The notes below the pieces were generated by a model that ran no database searches, was not told the DNA's origin, and was given only the letters and a program-made list of their open reading frames with translations. A program made the position numbers and the translations under genes. From Vibrio amylolyticus (lineage in GTDB: Bacteria; Pseudomonadota; Gammaproteobacteria; Enterobacterales; Vibrionaceae): DNA of 64,000 nt. Of the stretch, positions 9,101-18,900 are shown in pieces (the stretch's first letter is position 1; every line of letters starts with the position of its first letter). The DNA lies in assembly GCF_023145695.1 (NCBI RefSeq), contig NZ_JAJHVV010000005.1:186001-250000 (forward strand). The letters run 5' to 3'.

Positions 9101-12061
9101 TCTGAAGCTTTGGCGACGATTTCGCCGAATTCGATTACAGGTAATCACAGCAATATGACTACAGTCCTATCCGCTAAAGAGAACGCACCACAGCTTTCAG
9201 CGTTCAATCAAAATCAACAATTGACTCAAGAAGTGCACAAAGCGTTTCTACAGACTCGAGCTCAAGGTCTTCAAATAGCCGATGCACTAATAAAGGCGCA
9301 ATTAAATGCCGTTACAACGGGTATTGATAATGCCCAGTTAAGCAGCAGTGTTCAAACAGTGGAAATTCAAAACGGTGTGGCTAGCGCTCCTGTAACGCAA
9401 CCAGTGAATGTACTTTCTTTGCCAGATCTAGCAGCTCCGGTTAAGCCAGTCCTTAAACCATGTATTTGGAATTACGACGACTTAGTTGAATACGCCGAAG
9501 GTGACATCGCGAATGTATTTGGTCCAGATTATGCAATTATTGATAACTACTCTCGTCGTGTAAGACTGCCAACAACCGATTACCTGTTGGTATCTCGTGT
9601 TACTAAACTAAACGCGACAGTAAATGAATACAAGCCAAGCACAATGACAACGGAATACGATATTCCTGTTGATGCGCCATATCTAGTTGATGGCCAAATC
9701 CCTTGGGCAGTGGCCGTAGAGTCAGGTCAATGTGACTTAATGCTGATCAGCTACTTGGGCATTGATTTTGAAAACAAAGGCGAGCGTGTTTATCGTCTAC
9801 TTGATTGTACATTGACTTTCTTGGGCGATCTTCCACGTGGTGGCGATACGCTACGTTACGATATTTCAATCAATAGCTTTGCTCGTAATGGCGACACGCT
9901 GCTGTTCTTCTTCTCTTACGAATGTTTCGTTGGCGATAAGATGATCCTGAAAATGGATAACGGTTGTGCGGGCTTCTTCAATGATGAAGAGCTAGCTGAC
10001 GGCAAAGGCGTGATTCACACTGAAGATGAAATCAAGGCACGTAAATTGGCGACGAAGAAGCGCTTTGAGCCAATCTTACATTGTCCTAAAACTCAGTTTG
10101 ATAACCAATCACTACGTCATCTGCTTACTGCAAACATTGTGGAATGTTTTGGCCCGACTCACCAATCCGATCGTCATCAACCTTCACTGTGCTTTAGCTC
10201 TGAGAAGTTTATGATGATTGAAAAGGTTAGCCGTGTTGAACCACAAGGCGGTACATGGGGACTTGGTCTAATTGAAGGTCACAAGCAGCTAGAGCCTGAA
10301 CATTGGTACTTCCCATGCCACTTTAAAGATGACTCAGTAATGGCTGGCTCATTAATGGCAGAAGGTTGTGGCCAGCTGCTACAGTTCTACATGATGCATT
10401 TAGGTATGCACACGTTAGTACAGAACGGACGATTCCAACCGCTAGAGAATGCACCACAGCAAGTACGCTGTCGCGGTCAAGTTCTGCCTCAATCAGCGGA
10501 ACTAACGTACCGTATGGAAGTAACAGAAATTGGCTTGAGCCCACGTCCATACGCGAAAGCAAACATCGATATTCTACTTAACGGTAAAGTCATTGTTGAT
10601 TTCCAAAACTTGGGTGTGATGATTCGTGAAGACGAAGAATGTACTCGTTACATCGGTTCTGGTGATTACGTTGTGACGGATGAGACTACGGTTCCTTACG
10701 CAAAAACGGCTTCAACTGCTTCTAGCTCAGTAAAAGCGGTTGTTGCAGATAAATCGGTAAGCCAACAAGCATCAGAAAATGCACCTCTAATGGCGCAGGT
10801 TCCTGATCTAGAAACGGCTCCAAATAAAGGCGTGATTCCACTTCAGCACGTTGAAGCTCCGGCAACGCCAGATTATCCGAACCGCACTCCGGATACAGTA
10901 CCGTTCACGCCTTATCATATGTTTGAATTCGCAACGGGTGATATCGAAAAATGTTTCGGTCCTGACTTCTCAATCTACCGAGGCATGATCCCACCACGTA
11001 CACCGTGTGGCGATCTGCAATTGACGACTCGTGTTGTTGATATCAAAGGTAAGCGTGGCGACTTCAAGAAACCGTCTTCGTGTATTGCGGAATATGAAGT
11101 ACCTGCGAATGCTTGGTATTTCGACGAAAACAGCCATGAGTCATTGATGCCATACTCGGTATTAATGGAGATTTCTCTGCAGCCTAATGGTTTCATTTCT
11201 GGCTACATGGGTACAACGCTTGGTTTCCCAGGCGAAGAGCTATTCTTCCGTAACCTTGATGGTAGCGGTAAAATGCTACGTAACGTCGATTTACGTGGTA
11301 AAACCATCACCAATGACTCACGTCTACTTTCAACAGTCATGATGGGTACTAACATTGTTCAAAGCTTCAGCTTCGAGCTAAGTACCGATGGCGTTCCTTT
11401 CTACGAAGGAACTGCTGTATTTGGTTACTTCAAAGGCGCGGCGCTTAAAGATCAACTGGGTCTTGATAACGGCAAGGTTACTCAACCTTGGCATGTCGAT
11501 AACAACCGAACGCCAGACGTTAGCATCGATCTTCTTGATAAAACAAGCCGTTACTTCAACGCGCCAGTTTCAGCAACGGGCGTAGAACAAACGCACTACA
11601 AACTTGCTGGTGGTCGTTTGAATTTCATCGATAACGTTCAAATCACGAGCGATGGTGGTAAGTCTGGCCTTGGTTACCTATACGCCGAGCGTACTATCGA
11701 CCCTAGCGACTGGTTCTTCCAGTTCCACTTCCACCAAGACCCTGTAATGCCGGGCTCTCTAGGTGTTGAAGCGATCATTGAGCTAATGCAAACGTACGCG
11801 TTGAACAAAGACTTAGGCGCTGGTTTCCTCAATCCTAAATTCGGCCAAATTCAGTCTGAGGTGAAGTGGAAGTACCGTGGTCAGATTAACCCACTAAACA
11901 AACAGATGTCTCTTGATGTACACATCACTGCAATCAAAGATGAAGACGGCAAGAAGATCATTGTTGGTGACGCGAACCTAAGTAAAGACGGTCTTCGTAT
12001 CTACGAACTAAAAGACATCGCGATCTGTCTTCAAGAAGCCGACAGTATCGAAGAAGTGTAA
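6134..12061 (+). CDS. pfaC: PUFA synthase subunit PfaC (ketosynthase, chain-length factor, two dehydratases)
   Basis: PfaC condenses and dehydrates intermediates during PUFA synthesis. The 1975 residues read as four domains. First is a ketosynthase (about 10-460) with the full triad: Cys208 in LDAACASS, His343 in ECHATGTPLGD and His383 in SNLGHLL. Second is a chain-length-factor copy (about 550-900), where the nucleophile position is Gln684 (AAEQSVAR), as in other ketosynthase-beta subunits. The third and fourth are FabA-type double-hotdog dehydratases, with His1396 in PCHFKDDSVMAGSL and His1865 in FHFHQDPVMPGSL. A low-complexity linker rich in Ser, Thr, Gln and Ala covers about 930-1110. The ATG follows an AAGGAG site and overlaps the pfaB stop. 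FabA-type domains are what allow cis double bonds to be retained. All catalytic residues appear intact. Confidence 0.96.
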   Translation: MSSQKDNVKCNKIAIVGIANQYPQSDTPNDFWQNLLNKKDSRTTLSAEKLGATPKDYQGVQGESDRFYCDKGGYIENFNFDSSGYRVTEESFNGVDQSFLWALDTSRKALVDAGVNLSADVLERTGVIMGALSFPTTRSNDLFLPMYHSVVEKALKTKLSNENFQLLPTNEQPQLLNAINGAAAHNASKLVADALGLGNVQLSLDAACASSVYSLKLACDYLNTGKADMMLAGAVSGADPFFINMGFSIFHAYPDHGVSVPFDSNSKGLFAGEGAGVLVLKRLADAERDGDNIYAVVSGIGLSNDGRGQFVLSPNSKGQVQAFERAYEASNLTPESIEVIECHATGTPLGDKVELTSMERFFTDKLQGSSVPLIGSAKSNLGHLLTAAGMPGIMKMIFAMKEGVLPPSINLDTPLSSPDGLFGTQTLPKQVQSWPDKAGNSERCAGVSVFGFGGCNAHLLLEAYSENSSNNVSVQQPSTNAATSALKITGLASHFGSLKGVCELDSAIRSNSNAFIELPKKRWKGLDQHQELLSKLGLDGVPSGAYIDQFDLDFLRFKVPPNEDDRLISQQLLLMKVADEAIRDAKLEAGQKVAVLVAMETELEMHQFRGRVNLHSQLADSLENMGIDLTDAEYKALETIAMDSVMDAAKLNQYTSFIGNIMASRISSLWDFNGPAFTISAAEQSVARCVDVAENLMSQESIDAVVIAAVDLSGSAEHVLLRNSITPVALTANDPSSKNSGWKVGEGAGALVLVDQAHAESTQCQAYGEISALAFGSSQREHVVTDELLTRVGVSSNEVSLLELNEAAENKTASQLTRTLATATPIHASDRVGHCSSASGMASLIHGLLSLNVQSPANVSASKRAVVANISEGQCSQLLLTQSNVESQSLNGRLSSELPSDSKRQLVKSVALGGRDIYQHITETPLADLNQIQQKSAGKLAKRQATVATLAQSNIVTLQHAEVPLLETAQIETSQLTTAQPLHSSATISSEALATISPNSITGNHSNMTTVLSAKENAPQLSAFNQNQQLTQEVHKAFLQTRAQGLQIADALIKAQLNAVTTGIDNAQLSSSVQTVEIQNGVASAPVTQPVNVLSLPDLAAPVKPVLKPCIWNYDDLVEYAEGDIANVFGPDYAIIDNYSRRVRLPTTDYLLVSRVTKLNATVNEYKPSTMTTEYDIPVDAPYLVDGQIPWAVAVESGQCDLMLISYLGIDFENKGERVYRLLDCTLTFLGDLPRGGDTLRYDISINSFARNGDTLLFFFSYECFVGDKMILKMDNGCAGFFNDEELADGKGVIHTEDEIKARKLATKKRFEPILHCPKTQFDNQSLRHLLTANIVECFGPTHQSDRHQPSLCFSSEKFMMIEKVSRVEPQGGTWGLGLIEGHKQLEPEHWYFPCHFKDDSVMAGSLMAEGCGQLLQFYMMHLGMHTLVQNGRFQPLENAPQQVRCRGQVLPQSAELTYRMEVTEIGLSPRPYAKANIDILLNGKVIVDFQNLGVMIREDEECTRYIGSGDYVVTDETTVPYAKTASTASSSVKAVVADKSVSQQASENAPLMAQVPDLETAPNKGVIPLQHVEAPATPDYPNRTPDTVPFTPYHMFEFATGDIEKCFGPDFSIYRGMIPPRTPCGDLQLTTRVVDIKGKRGDFKKPSSCIAEYEVPANAWYFDENSHESLMPYSVLMEISLQPNGFISGYMGTTLGFPGEELFFRNLDGSGKMLRNVDLRGKTITNDSRLLSTVMMGTNIVQSFSFELSTDGVPFYEGTAVFGYFKGAALKDQLGLDNGKVTQPWHVDNNRTPDVSIDLLDKTSRYFNAPVSATGVEQTHYKLAGGRLNFIDNVQITSDGGKSGLGYLYAERTIDPSDWFFQFHFHQDPVMPGSLGVEAIIELMQTYALNKDLGAGFLNPKFGQIQSEVKWKYRGQINPLNKQMSLDVHITAIKDEDGKKIIVGDANLSKDGLRIYELKDIAICLQEADSIEEV

Positions 12062-12107
12062 GCCAAGTTCATGTTGGTAAGAAAAAGAATTAGGAAGAAA
12101 AACTAAA

Positions 12108-13745
12108 ATGACGACACAAACAACAATGAATAACGAAAAACTTTCTCCATGGCCTTGGCAGATTGAAGAGCGCACAACGCATTTCGATACAGCAGCAATG
12201 GCGACAGCGCTTAAAGACATGAGTCTTGGTTGCTACGTAATTAATCACCCAGAGAAAGGCTTAGGCGTTAGCCAGAAAGCTGAAATTACATCTGGTGATT
12301 CTGCAAGCTCTGTAAATACACACCCAGTAAGTGCATTTGCGCCAGCTCTTGGCACTCAAAGCTTAGGTGATGAAGATTTCCGTCGCTGTCATGGTGTTAA
12401 GTACGCGTATTATGCAGGTGCGATGGCAAACGGCATCTCTTCTGAAGAACTTGTGATTGCTCTTGGTAAAGCGGGGATTCTATGTTCATTTGGCGCAGCA
12501 GGTCTTATTCCTTCGCGCGTTGAGCAGGCGATTAACCGTATTCAAGCGGCACTGCCAAACGGCCCTTACATGTTTAATTTAATCCACAGCCCAAGTGAAC
12601 CAGCACTAGAGCGTGGAAGCGTAGAGCTGTTTTTAAAACATGGCGTTCATACGGTTGAAGCTTCGGCTTTCTTAGGTTTAACACCTCAAATCGTTCAATA
12701 TCGAGCTGCGGGTCTTAGCCGTGATACAAAAGGCGAGATTCAAATCGCTAACAAAGTGATTGCGAAAGTAAGTCGTACCGAAGTAGCAAGTAAATTCATG
12801 CAACCTGCGCCAGCTAAAATGCTACAAGGTCTGGTTGATGAAGGTCGTATTACCGCAGAGCAAATGGAACTAGCACAGCTTGTTCCTATGGCGGACGACA
12901 TCACAGCAGAAGCGGATTCTGGTGGTCATACGGATAACCGTCCACTGGTGACTCTTCTGCCAACAATTTTAGCGCTTAAAGACAAGATCCAAGCACAATA
13001 CAATTACAAAACGCCTTTACGTGTGGGTTGTGGTGGTGGTGTTGGTACTCCTGATGCAGCACTAGCAACGTTCAACATGGGCGCTGCATATATTGTGACG
13101 GGGTCAATTAACCAAGCGTGTGTAGAAGCAGGGGCGAGTGAGCATACACGTAAACTACTTGCGACAACTGAGATGGCAGACGTAACCATGGCACCCGCAG
13201 CGGATATGTTTGAAATGGGGGTTAAGCTTCAAGTGGTTAAGCGCGGTACTTTGTTCCCAATGCGTGCAAATAAGCTTTACGAAATTTACACGCGTTATGA
13301 CTCTATCGAAGCGATCCCAGCTGACGAGCGTCAAAAGTTAGAGAAGCAAGTGTTCCGTTCAACGCTAGACGATATCTGGGCGGGTACGGTTGCTCACTTT
13401 AATGAACGTGACCCGAAACAGATTGAACGTGCTGAAGGTAACCCTAAGCGTAAAATGGCACTGATCTTCCGTTGGTATCTTGGCTTATCAAGCCGTTGGT
13501 CTAATACGGGTGAGCAGGGACGTGAGATGGATTACCAAGTGTGGGCTGGCCCTGCTCTTGGTGCATTCAACGAATGGGCGAAAGACAGCTACTTGGATGA
13601 TTACACACAACGTAACGCAGTTGACCTTGCGAAGCACTTGATGCACGGTGCTGCTTACCTTGCTCGCGTGAATCTTTTAACCGCTCAAGGTATTAAATTA
13701 GACCCTGAGCTAGCGCGTTGGACCCCGAGCCAGAGAATGGCTTAG
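12108..13745 (+). CDS. pfaD: PUFA synthase enoyl reductase PfaD
   Basis: PfaD is the FMN-dependent trans-acting enoyl reductase of the Pfa complex and belongs to the nitronate monooxygenase / 2-nitropropane dioxygenase-like family. It reduces the enoyl-acyl intermediates carried on the PfaA ACPs. The 545-residue protein has the barrel signatures of the family: CSFGAAGLIPSRVEQAI near residue 125, and the phosphate-binding GCGGGVGTPDAA starting at Gly307, followed by GAAYIVTGSINQACVEAG. The C-terminal third is the helical region typical of PfaD (FRWYLGLSSRWSNTGEQG). An AGGAAG site sits about 12 bases ahead of the ATG. It follows pfaC after 46 bases on the same strand and is the last gene of the operon, with a hairpin terminator 60 bases downstream. 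Confidence 0.95.
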   Translation: MTTQTTMNNEKLSPWPWQIEERTTHFDTAAMATALKDMSLGCYVINHPEKGLGVSQKAEITSGDSASSVNTHPVSAFAPALGTQSLGDEDFRRCHGVKYAYYAGAMANGISSEELVIALGKAGILCSFGAAGLIPSRVEQAINRIQAALPNGPYMFNLIHSPSEPALERGSVELFLKHGVHTVEASAFLGLTPQIVQYRAAGLSRDTKGEIQIANKVIAKVSRTEVASKFMQPAPAKMLQGLVDEGRITAEQMELAQLVPMADDITAEADSGGHTDNRPLVTLLPTILALKDKIQAQYNYKTPLRVGCGGGVGTPDAALATFNMGAAYIVTGSINQACVEAGASEHTRKLLATTEMADVTMAPAADMFEMGVKLQVVKRGTLFPMRANKLYEIYTRYDSIEAIPADERQKLEKQVFRSTLDDIWAGTVAHFNERDPKQIERAEGNPKRKMALIFRWYLGLSSRWSNTGEQGREMDYQVWAGPALGAFNEWAKDSYLDDYTQRNAVDLAKHLMHGAAYLARVNLLTAQGIKLDPELARWTPSQRMA

Positions 13746-13804
13746 GTTATCTCGAATCTTTATGATTCAACTTATTAGTTGAACTAAGATGTAGGCCAAA
13801 TAAG

Positions 13805-13833
13805 AAAAGCGACCATAAGTATGGTCGTTTTTT
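13805..13833 (+). terminator. Rho-independent terminator of the pfa operon
   Basis: A seven-base perfect stem (CGACCAT / ATGGTCG) with a four-base AAGT loop is followed directly by six T residues. A-rich bases before the stem can pair with the T tract. It lies 60 bases after the pfaD stop and marks the end of the operon. Confidence 0.85.
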
Positions 13834-14123
13834 GTATGTAAGGCAAAAAGCGAATCTTAATTTTACTTTTTACATCGGAATAGGTTGTGAGCTTATGACA
13901 TTTTCAATTCCTTGTTAAAGTTTAAAGTCCTAACGCTTTTTTCACAGAACAGAGGTTATCAATACGGGTATTATCGACTTTTGGGGGGCGTAATCGGGAT
14001 TAACCAAAATATAACACGCTGCTCGCCATTGCGGCTAAAGAGGAGGTGTTATTGGTACTTGAACGTTTTACGCTGGTCTATCCTATAAGTACTGATAAGG
14101 AGAATTAGGTAATAGGAGGATAC
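13834..14123. other. Intergenic region after the pfa terminator
   Basis: The 378 bases between pfaD and the next gene hold the pfa terminator and, just before position 14124, an AGGAGG ribosome binding site. A TATAAG hexamer near 14084 could be a -10 element, but no well-spaced -35 was found. Nothing else was recognised. Confidence 0.4.
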
Positions 14124-14459
14124 ATGACTGATAAACTGAAAAACGTGCTATTTCGTGATTTCGGTACCCATGCAGTAAAGAAGCTAGAAATTTCAGAAGC
14201 TCGCATCGTATTAGTTGTTGCCCCTTGGACTGACTTGACAGACGAAGTCTCCGCGGTATTTCAGGATATCACGCTTAGCTATGTTGAAGCGCAGTTAGAT
14301 TCAACCGATGAAGAGCTCGACCTCACATTCCCATGGGATATTATTCGATTGGACTCAACGAGCAAAGATAAAAATAGGTGGCATTTTGGTTTATGTTGTA
14401 GCGACATCATAATCGGTTTTGATGCATCGTGGCCACATGTGAAGTTTTCCAGTGATTAA
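14124..14459 (+). CDS. Hypothetical protein, 111 residues
   Basis: I do not recognise this family. The protein is small, acidic and soluble-looking, with no signal peptide or membrane segment. It has an alternating hydrophobic/charged pattern (RIVLVVAPW, DIIIGFD, WPHVKFSS) suggesting a compact beta-rich fold, two adjacent cysteines (LCCSD) and several tryptophans. A strong AGGAGG site four bases before the ATG supports it as a real gene. It stands alone between the pfa operon and the convergent M23 peptidase gene, with its own possible promoter. Small acidic orphan proteins of this kind are often immunity-like or of unknown domestic function, but nothing in the sequence decides this. Confidence 0.65.
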   Translation: MTDKLKNVLFRDFGTHAVKKLEISEARIVLVVAPWTDLTDEVSAVFQDITLSYVEAQLDSTDEELDLTFPWDIIRLDSTSKDKNRWHFGLCCSDIIIGFDASWPHVKFSSD

Positions 14460-14632
14460 GTTATAAAATAGGACAGCGATGGCTACCCTATGGGTTTTCA
14501 AGTGCATTATTAGAGGTGTTTTCCTGAAAACTTCAACACTAATACAGCTTATATCTATGAATGTCGTTGTATTTTAAGGTAAAAGCTGACTTATTTGCAT
14601 CTAATTAAGTTGTACACATTTAGTTAAAGTAA

Positions 14633-15613
14633 CTAGAGTAACGCTTGTTTTAGATCATGATAGGTTTGAACCGCTTCGTCGGAGTAATCATTTGCAAATT
14701 CTTCGTACCTTTCTTGGTTGTTAATGTACTCTTCAAAGTTAATAGGCCTGCCATCTACGATTAACTCAAAGTGAAGGTGGGGACCGGTCGTTCTTCCACT
14801 GTTTCCACTTAGCCCAATAACCTCGCCACTGGTTACATAGCCCCCTTTAGAAACGAAAGACTCGGAAAGGTGTAAATATCGAGAAACTTTGCTATCAGAA
14901 TGCTTGATGACGATGTAATTCCCTGCAAGGCGATTAAATCGAGAAGAAACCACCTCACCATTACCTACTGATACTATTTTTGAGCCGATCGGGGTCGCGT
15001 AATCGGTACCGTTATGTGGAGAATAACGCTGGGTAATCGGGTGTAGTCGATTGTGACTAAATTGGGATGAAATACGAAAGTGATCTTGTGTTGGATTTAC
15101 TAAAAATTCGTTTTTTACTAATGACCTACCATGCTGATTAAATAGCTCGTTAGTTTCGGAATTGAAAATATAGAATGAATAGCTAGAAGTCTTATATAAA
15201 AAGGCTTCTAAACGACTTTTATTATCATAGCTGTTCGATTTGGTTTGTACTAAAAATGTCGCATTGTCATTTCGTTGATCGAAATGGTCGAGCTTACCCA
15301 GCGTTACGTTAATTAATTGATGTGCAACATTGGAAGGAAGCCCTGAATCCATAATGGAGCTGATAAAAGAGTATTTGACCTCACCTGAATAATGTTCTCG
15401 TTTAATAATATTAGATTGGTTCAACTCAGATGGATAAGACAAATGGAAATCGTTGTTTGATTTTCTCCAAAGGTTGTCTTGGTTATAAATGCTTGTTTTC
15501 TTGTTGAACTCTATAGATATCAGGCCAACTATTCCTATGATCAATATGATAGAAAAGATAACAAAAGGGACTCTAAGTTTGTTGCTTGGGGATATTCGAC
15601 TGATAGAGTTCAT
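14633..15613 (-). CDS. Membrane-anchored M23 family metallopeptidase
   Basis: This is a 326-residue zinc peptidase of the M23/LytM type, which cuts peptide cross-links of peptidoglycan or helps activate amidases during wall remodelling. One membrane segment (about residues 15-36, IILIIGIVGLISI) anchors it in the inner membrane with the rest in the periplasm. The catalytic domain occupies the last 140 residues. Zinc ligands are visible as His200 and Asp204 in HNGTDYA and His281 in GPHLHFEL, with His279 as the catalytic histidine. All motif residues are present, so it should be an active enzyme rather than an EnvC-like degenerate activator. It converges with the small gene at 14124 and is divergent from the giant lipoprotein gene. 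The start is ATG at 15613; the upstream signal is not strong. Confidence 0.9.
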   Translation of the reverse strand: MNSISRISPSNKLRVPFVIFSIILIIGIVGLISIEFNKKTSIYNQDNLWRKSNNDFHLSYPSELNQSNIIKREHYSGEVKYSFISSIMDSGLPSNVAHQLINVTLGKLDHFDQRNDNATFLVQTKSNSYDNKSRLEAFLYKTSSYSFYIFNSETNELFNQHGRSLVKNEFLVNPTQDHFRISSQFSHNRLHPITQRYSPHNGTDYATPIGSKIVSVGNGEVVSSRFNRLAGNYIVIKHSDSKVSRYLHLSESFVSKGGYVTSGEVIGLSGNSGRTTGPHLHFELIVDGRPINFEEYINNQERYEEFANDYSDEAVQTYHDLKQALL

Positions 15614-15734
15614 TATGTTCCTAACGGACGTGCTAAATAGACCAGTAAAGAAAAAATTATGCGTGTTTTGGCGATTATAAGCAATTTTACAAAAAAAAAT
15701 CGGGCCAAATTTATACGTAAAAGCGCTGTTTTGA

Positions 15735-15751
15735 CTGGCACAAATAATGGT
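15735..15751 (+). promoter_or_regulatory. Sigma-54-like -24/-12 element, weak -12
   Basis: CTGGCAC at 15735-15741 is an exact -24 box. Ten bases after its GG lies TGG where the consensus has TGC, so the -12 half is imperfect. It is on the + strand 150 bases before the giant lipoprotein gene, which also has a good sigma-70 promoter closer in. It is a candidate only. Confidence 0.3.
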
Positions 15752-15834
15752 TTACCTGATTAGAGTGTTCACTTAAATGAATTAACCACTTTTATGCTAG
15801 TTAAAAGGGGGTATTTTATGGAAAAAGTGACAGA

Positions 15835-15862
15835 TTGAGAAAATCAGTGATGGAAATATAAT
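15835..15862 (+). promoter_or_regulatory. Sigma-70 promoter of the giant lipoprotein gene
   Basis: TTGAGA at 15835-15840 and a perfect TATAAT at 15857-15862 are separated by 16 bases. Transcription would begin near 15869, about 35 bases before the ATG at 15904. No clear ribosome binding site precedes that ATG. Confidence 0.6.
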
Positions 15863-15903
15863 CGACGCAACTAATTTTATATCACTACTATTGTGTCATT
15901 ACT

Positions 15904-18900
15904 ATGTGTCTAATAAATAAATTACATCGGCTTAAATTATGGTTTATTACCTCTTTGGTTTTAGTGATCCTCAGTGCTTGCGGAGGAGATAGTGGAGATG
16001 GGAATTCAAATGAACCTCCGTCACGAGAGGTAGGCAGCATTTCAGGTATCGTATACGATGCGCCGGTTTCAGGTGCCAATGTGTATGTATGGGAATACGT
16101 TGATGGCCAGATAGGTAAGTTATTAGGGCGCACAACCACCGATGCGTTCGGCAATTACTTTATGAGCTTGGAAGCGTCTAATCGATTGTTGTTAGTTAGC
16201 GCACAGGGTGGCGGTTATGTGGATCCACTCACCAACGAGACGGTATCTGTTAGTAACGGAAAAGTTCTCAGGCTTGATAGTGTCATTAACTACGAAGAAG
16301 GTGAAAGACACAGTTTAATGGTGACTCCGTTAACCAACATGGTTGCGGGGTTGGCTCGTTTTAAAATAGAAAACGGTGTGAGTGACTCGTACGCTGTCAA
16401 TCAATCCTTGCAGGCCATTAACGGTCTTTATGGCTTTGATGTTAATACCACAAGACCGATAGACATAACGCAAGGCGGACAAAGTAGCTTTGCAACACCA
16501 GGGCATAAATATGGCGCGTTATTAACCGCTTACTCATCATTGTCATTTGACCTGATAGAAAAATACGGAAACCCCAATAACGTCTATACATCGATGCACC
16601 TTGCTGATATCCAGTATCGTGACGTGAGTTCAAATGGGTTACTAGATGGGCGAGAAGTTCATCCGCATACAGGTATGCAAACTCCTATAACATTTGGCAT
16701 GCAACGTGTCACGAGCGATCTATATACGGCTGGGTTAGCGAAACATGTCTTGATTGTAGTAAATGACCCTGAGCTCAACATTTCTGGTACACAATCTTCA
16801 GACTACATAGAGTTCAGTCATCAAATTAACACCCTTGGCACACCTGGAGGTGGGGGAAGTGGTGTGATTCCACCAAGAGATGGCGACGATATTGATACAG
16901 ATCCACCAGAAGTGGAAAGAACAGATAATGCGGTATTATCGAAGATTGATAAAATAGATGTAACGGTTTCTGACAATATTGGGATAGACGAAATCGGCGC
17001 CTTTATTCAGTACCAAGTTGGTGAGAACCCATGGCAAAATGGCTTTTGGGAATTAGAAATACCGTGTAGCTATGATCTAGGCGCTGGTGACGGACTATGT
17101 GCGCTGCAACTCAATGACTTCCAGAGGGGGCAACGAGTTGCGGATGTCAATGTTGAAATCGATACACTTACTCTAGATGCGCTAAGTATTTCCCCTGATA
17201 CAGGAGAATCAGATGTATCAGCTGCGCGTATAGTGGTTTACGCAGAAGATGCTTTAGGTAACAAACATCAGGTAGGCGATGGTGTACCACTAGAGTTTGA
17301 GTGGAATAATAAAGTTCCAGTTATTAATGTATTGTCGGAAAGTACTATTGGCAGTGCGAATGGTACATATGAGCTTTATGGCACAGTAACAGAACAGAAC
17401 TCACCAATTACTTTACTGGAAATATCTGGAACAAATTTACCCACAGTAGAAACTACCTGTAATCCACATCCAATAAATCCAGGGGTTTGTGAATTTAAAG
17501 AACCGTATCTAACTCAAGATCTAGGTTCGTCAACAATTTTCACGTTAGTTGCACAAGATATGGTTGGAAACAGAGGTGAAGCGAAGCATGAAGTAAGGCG
17601 GGATGCGCAAGCGCCAAATCAAGCGATAACATACCCGACAACCAATATGGATTTTGTGGTTGTTTCCTCTAATGGTGATCGAAATCACTTGAGTCAAAGG
17701 TTTGAGAGCAATACGTATACTGAAAGTAACATTCAAACGAAGAACGAATACTTAAAAATTGAACATGCGTATGCTTCAGAAGGAATCAAGAATATTGAAG
17801 GTGTAGATTTTGAAGATTTTCATGTCAGTATCTTACAGACCAATAAAATCCCTTATGTCAGAGTTCTAATTTATGATCCGCAAAGTTCGGGACTGATAGG
17901 TTCCTCGGCCGATAAACTACAACTTAATGTTGAATATCATGAAAGCGAACTTAATAATGGCAATTATAGATTTGTAACTGAAATAACATCTACGTCACAT
18001 ATTGATAGTGAACCGTCTAACATTCCTCATGAAAAAATAGTGTTTGATGGTAACGACTATGTTGAACAAATGGTTTATTACATTCCTTTTACTTCGGATA
18101 TACTCGGGGGAACATTTTCATCCAAAACAGAAAATAGCGCCCATAAACTTGTCATTAGTACAACGGACGAGGCTGGTAATAAAAGTGCTCTTCAAGAAGT
18201 TTACTTTAGAAATACATTTGATCTTCCAAGTTTTAAAGTCATCACTCCATTTATAGGCGTGAATGTTGAACTGTTAGGGTTAGACTCCAATGGAGGGTTC
18301 ATACCAGCAGGCGCATGTCAGACCGATAGGGATAGTGAAATTCGCTCCGGTAACAAGGCGCTTGATGTAGCATCGTGTGACATTATTTCTGATGTATCAA
18401 ACTTTGATTTTTTACATATCCGGCTCACTGGAAATGCGGTGTATTATCAGTGGGAAGATGACCCTTCAAAGGACAAAGAAGTCCATAACCTAATTAGTTC
18501 GGGCATTGGTGTCTATTTCCCTTTAAATGGGTCTCAAGAGTTTTATTTAACAGAGTTGTCTGCATACCACACTGGGTTATTTGATTATAAATGGCATAAC
18601 TTAAGTAATGGGCAGAAAACGTATAGCCAAGCTAAAACAATTTTAGACGAAGTAAAATCGGCTCTTGCACTGCAAAATAATGCTTTTTTTGGATTCGATC
18701 CTACGGATACTCGTTATGCGACGAATGAAGATTTGCGCGGTACCATTCCGCCAACACTAAATGATGAATTCCACCATCGATTCCTCGTCGAGGCGCTGGT
18801 TGCGTTGGCTGATACAGATGTTTTATCAAGCTCTGTCGACATTGTTGCAGCGTTCTATGATGACCTAAGTCATGATGGCCTAGCGAATGGCCGAGGAGCC

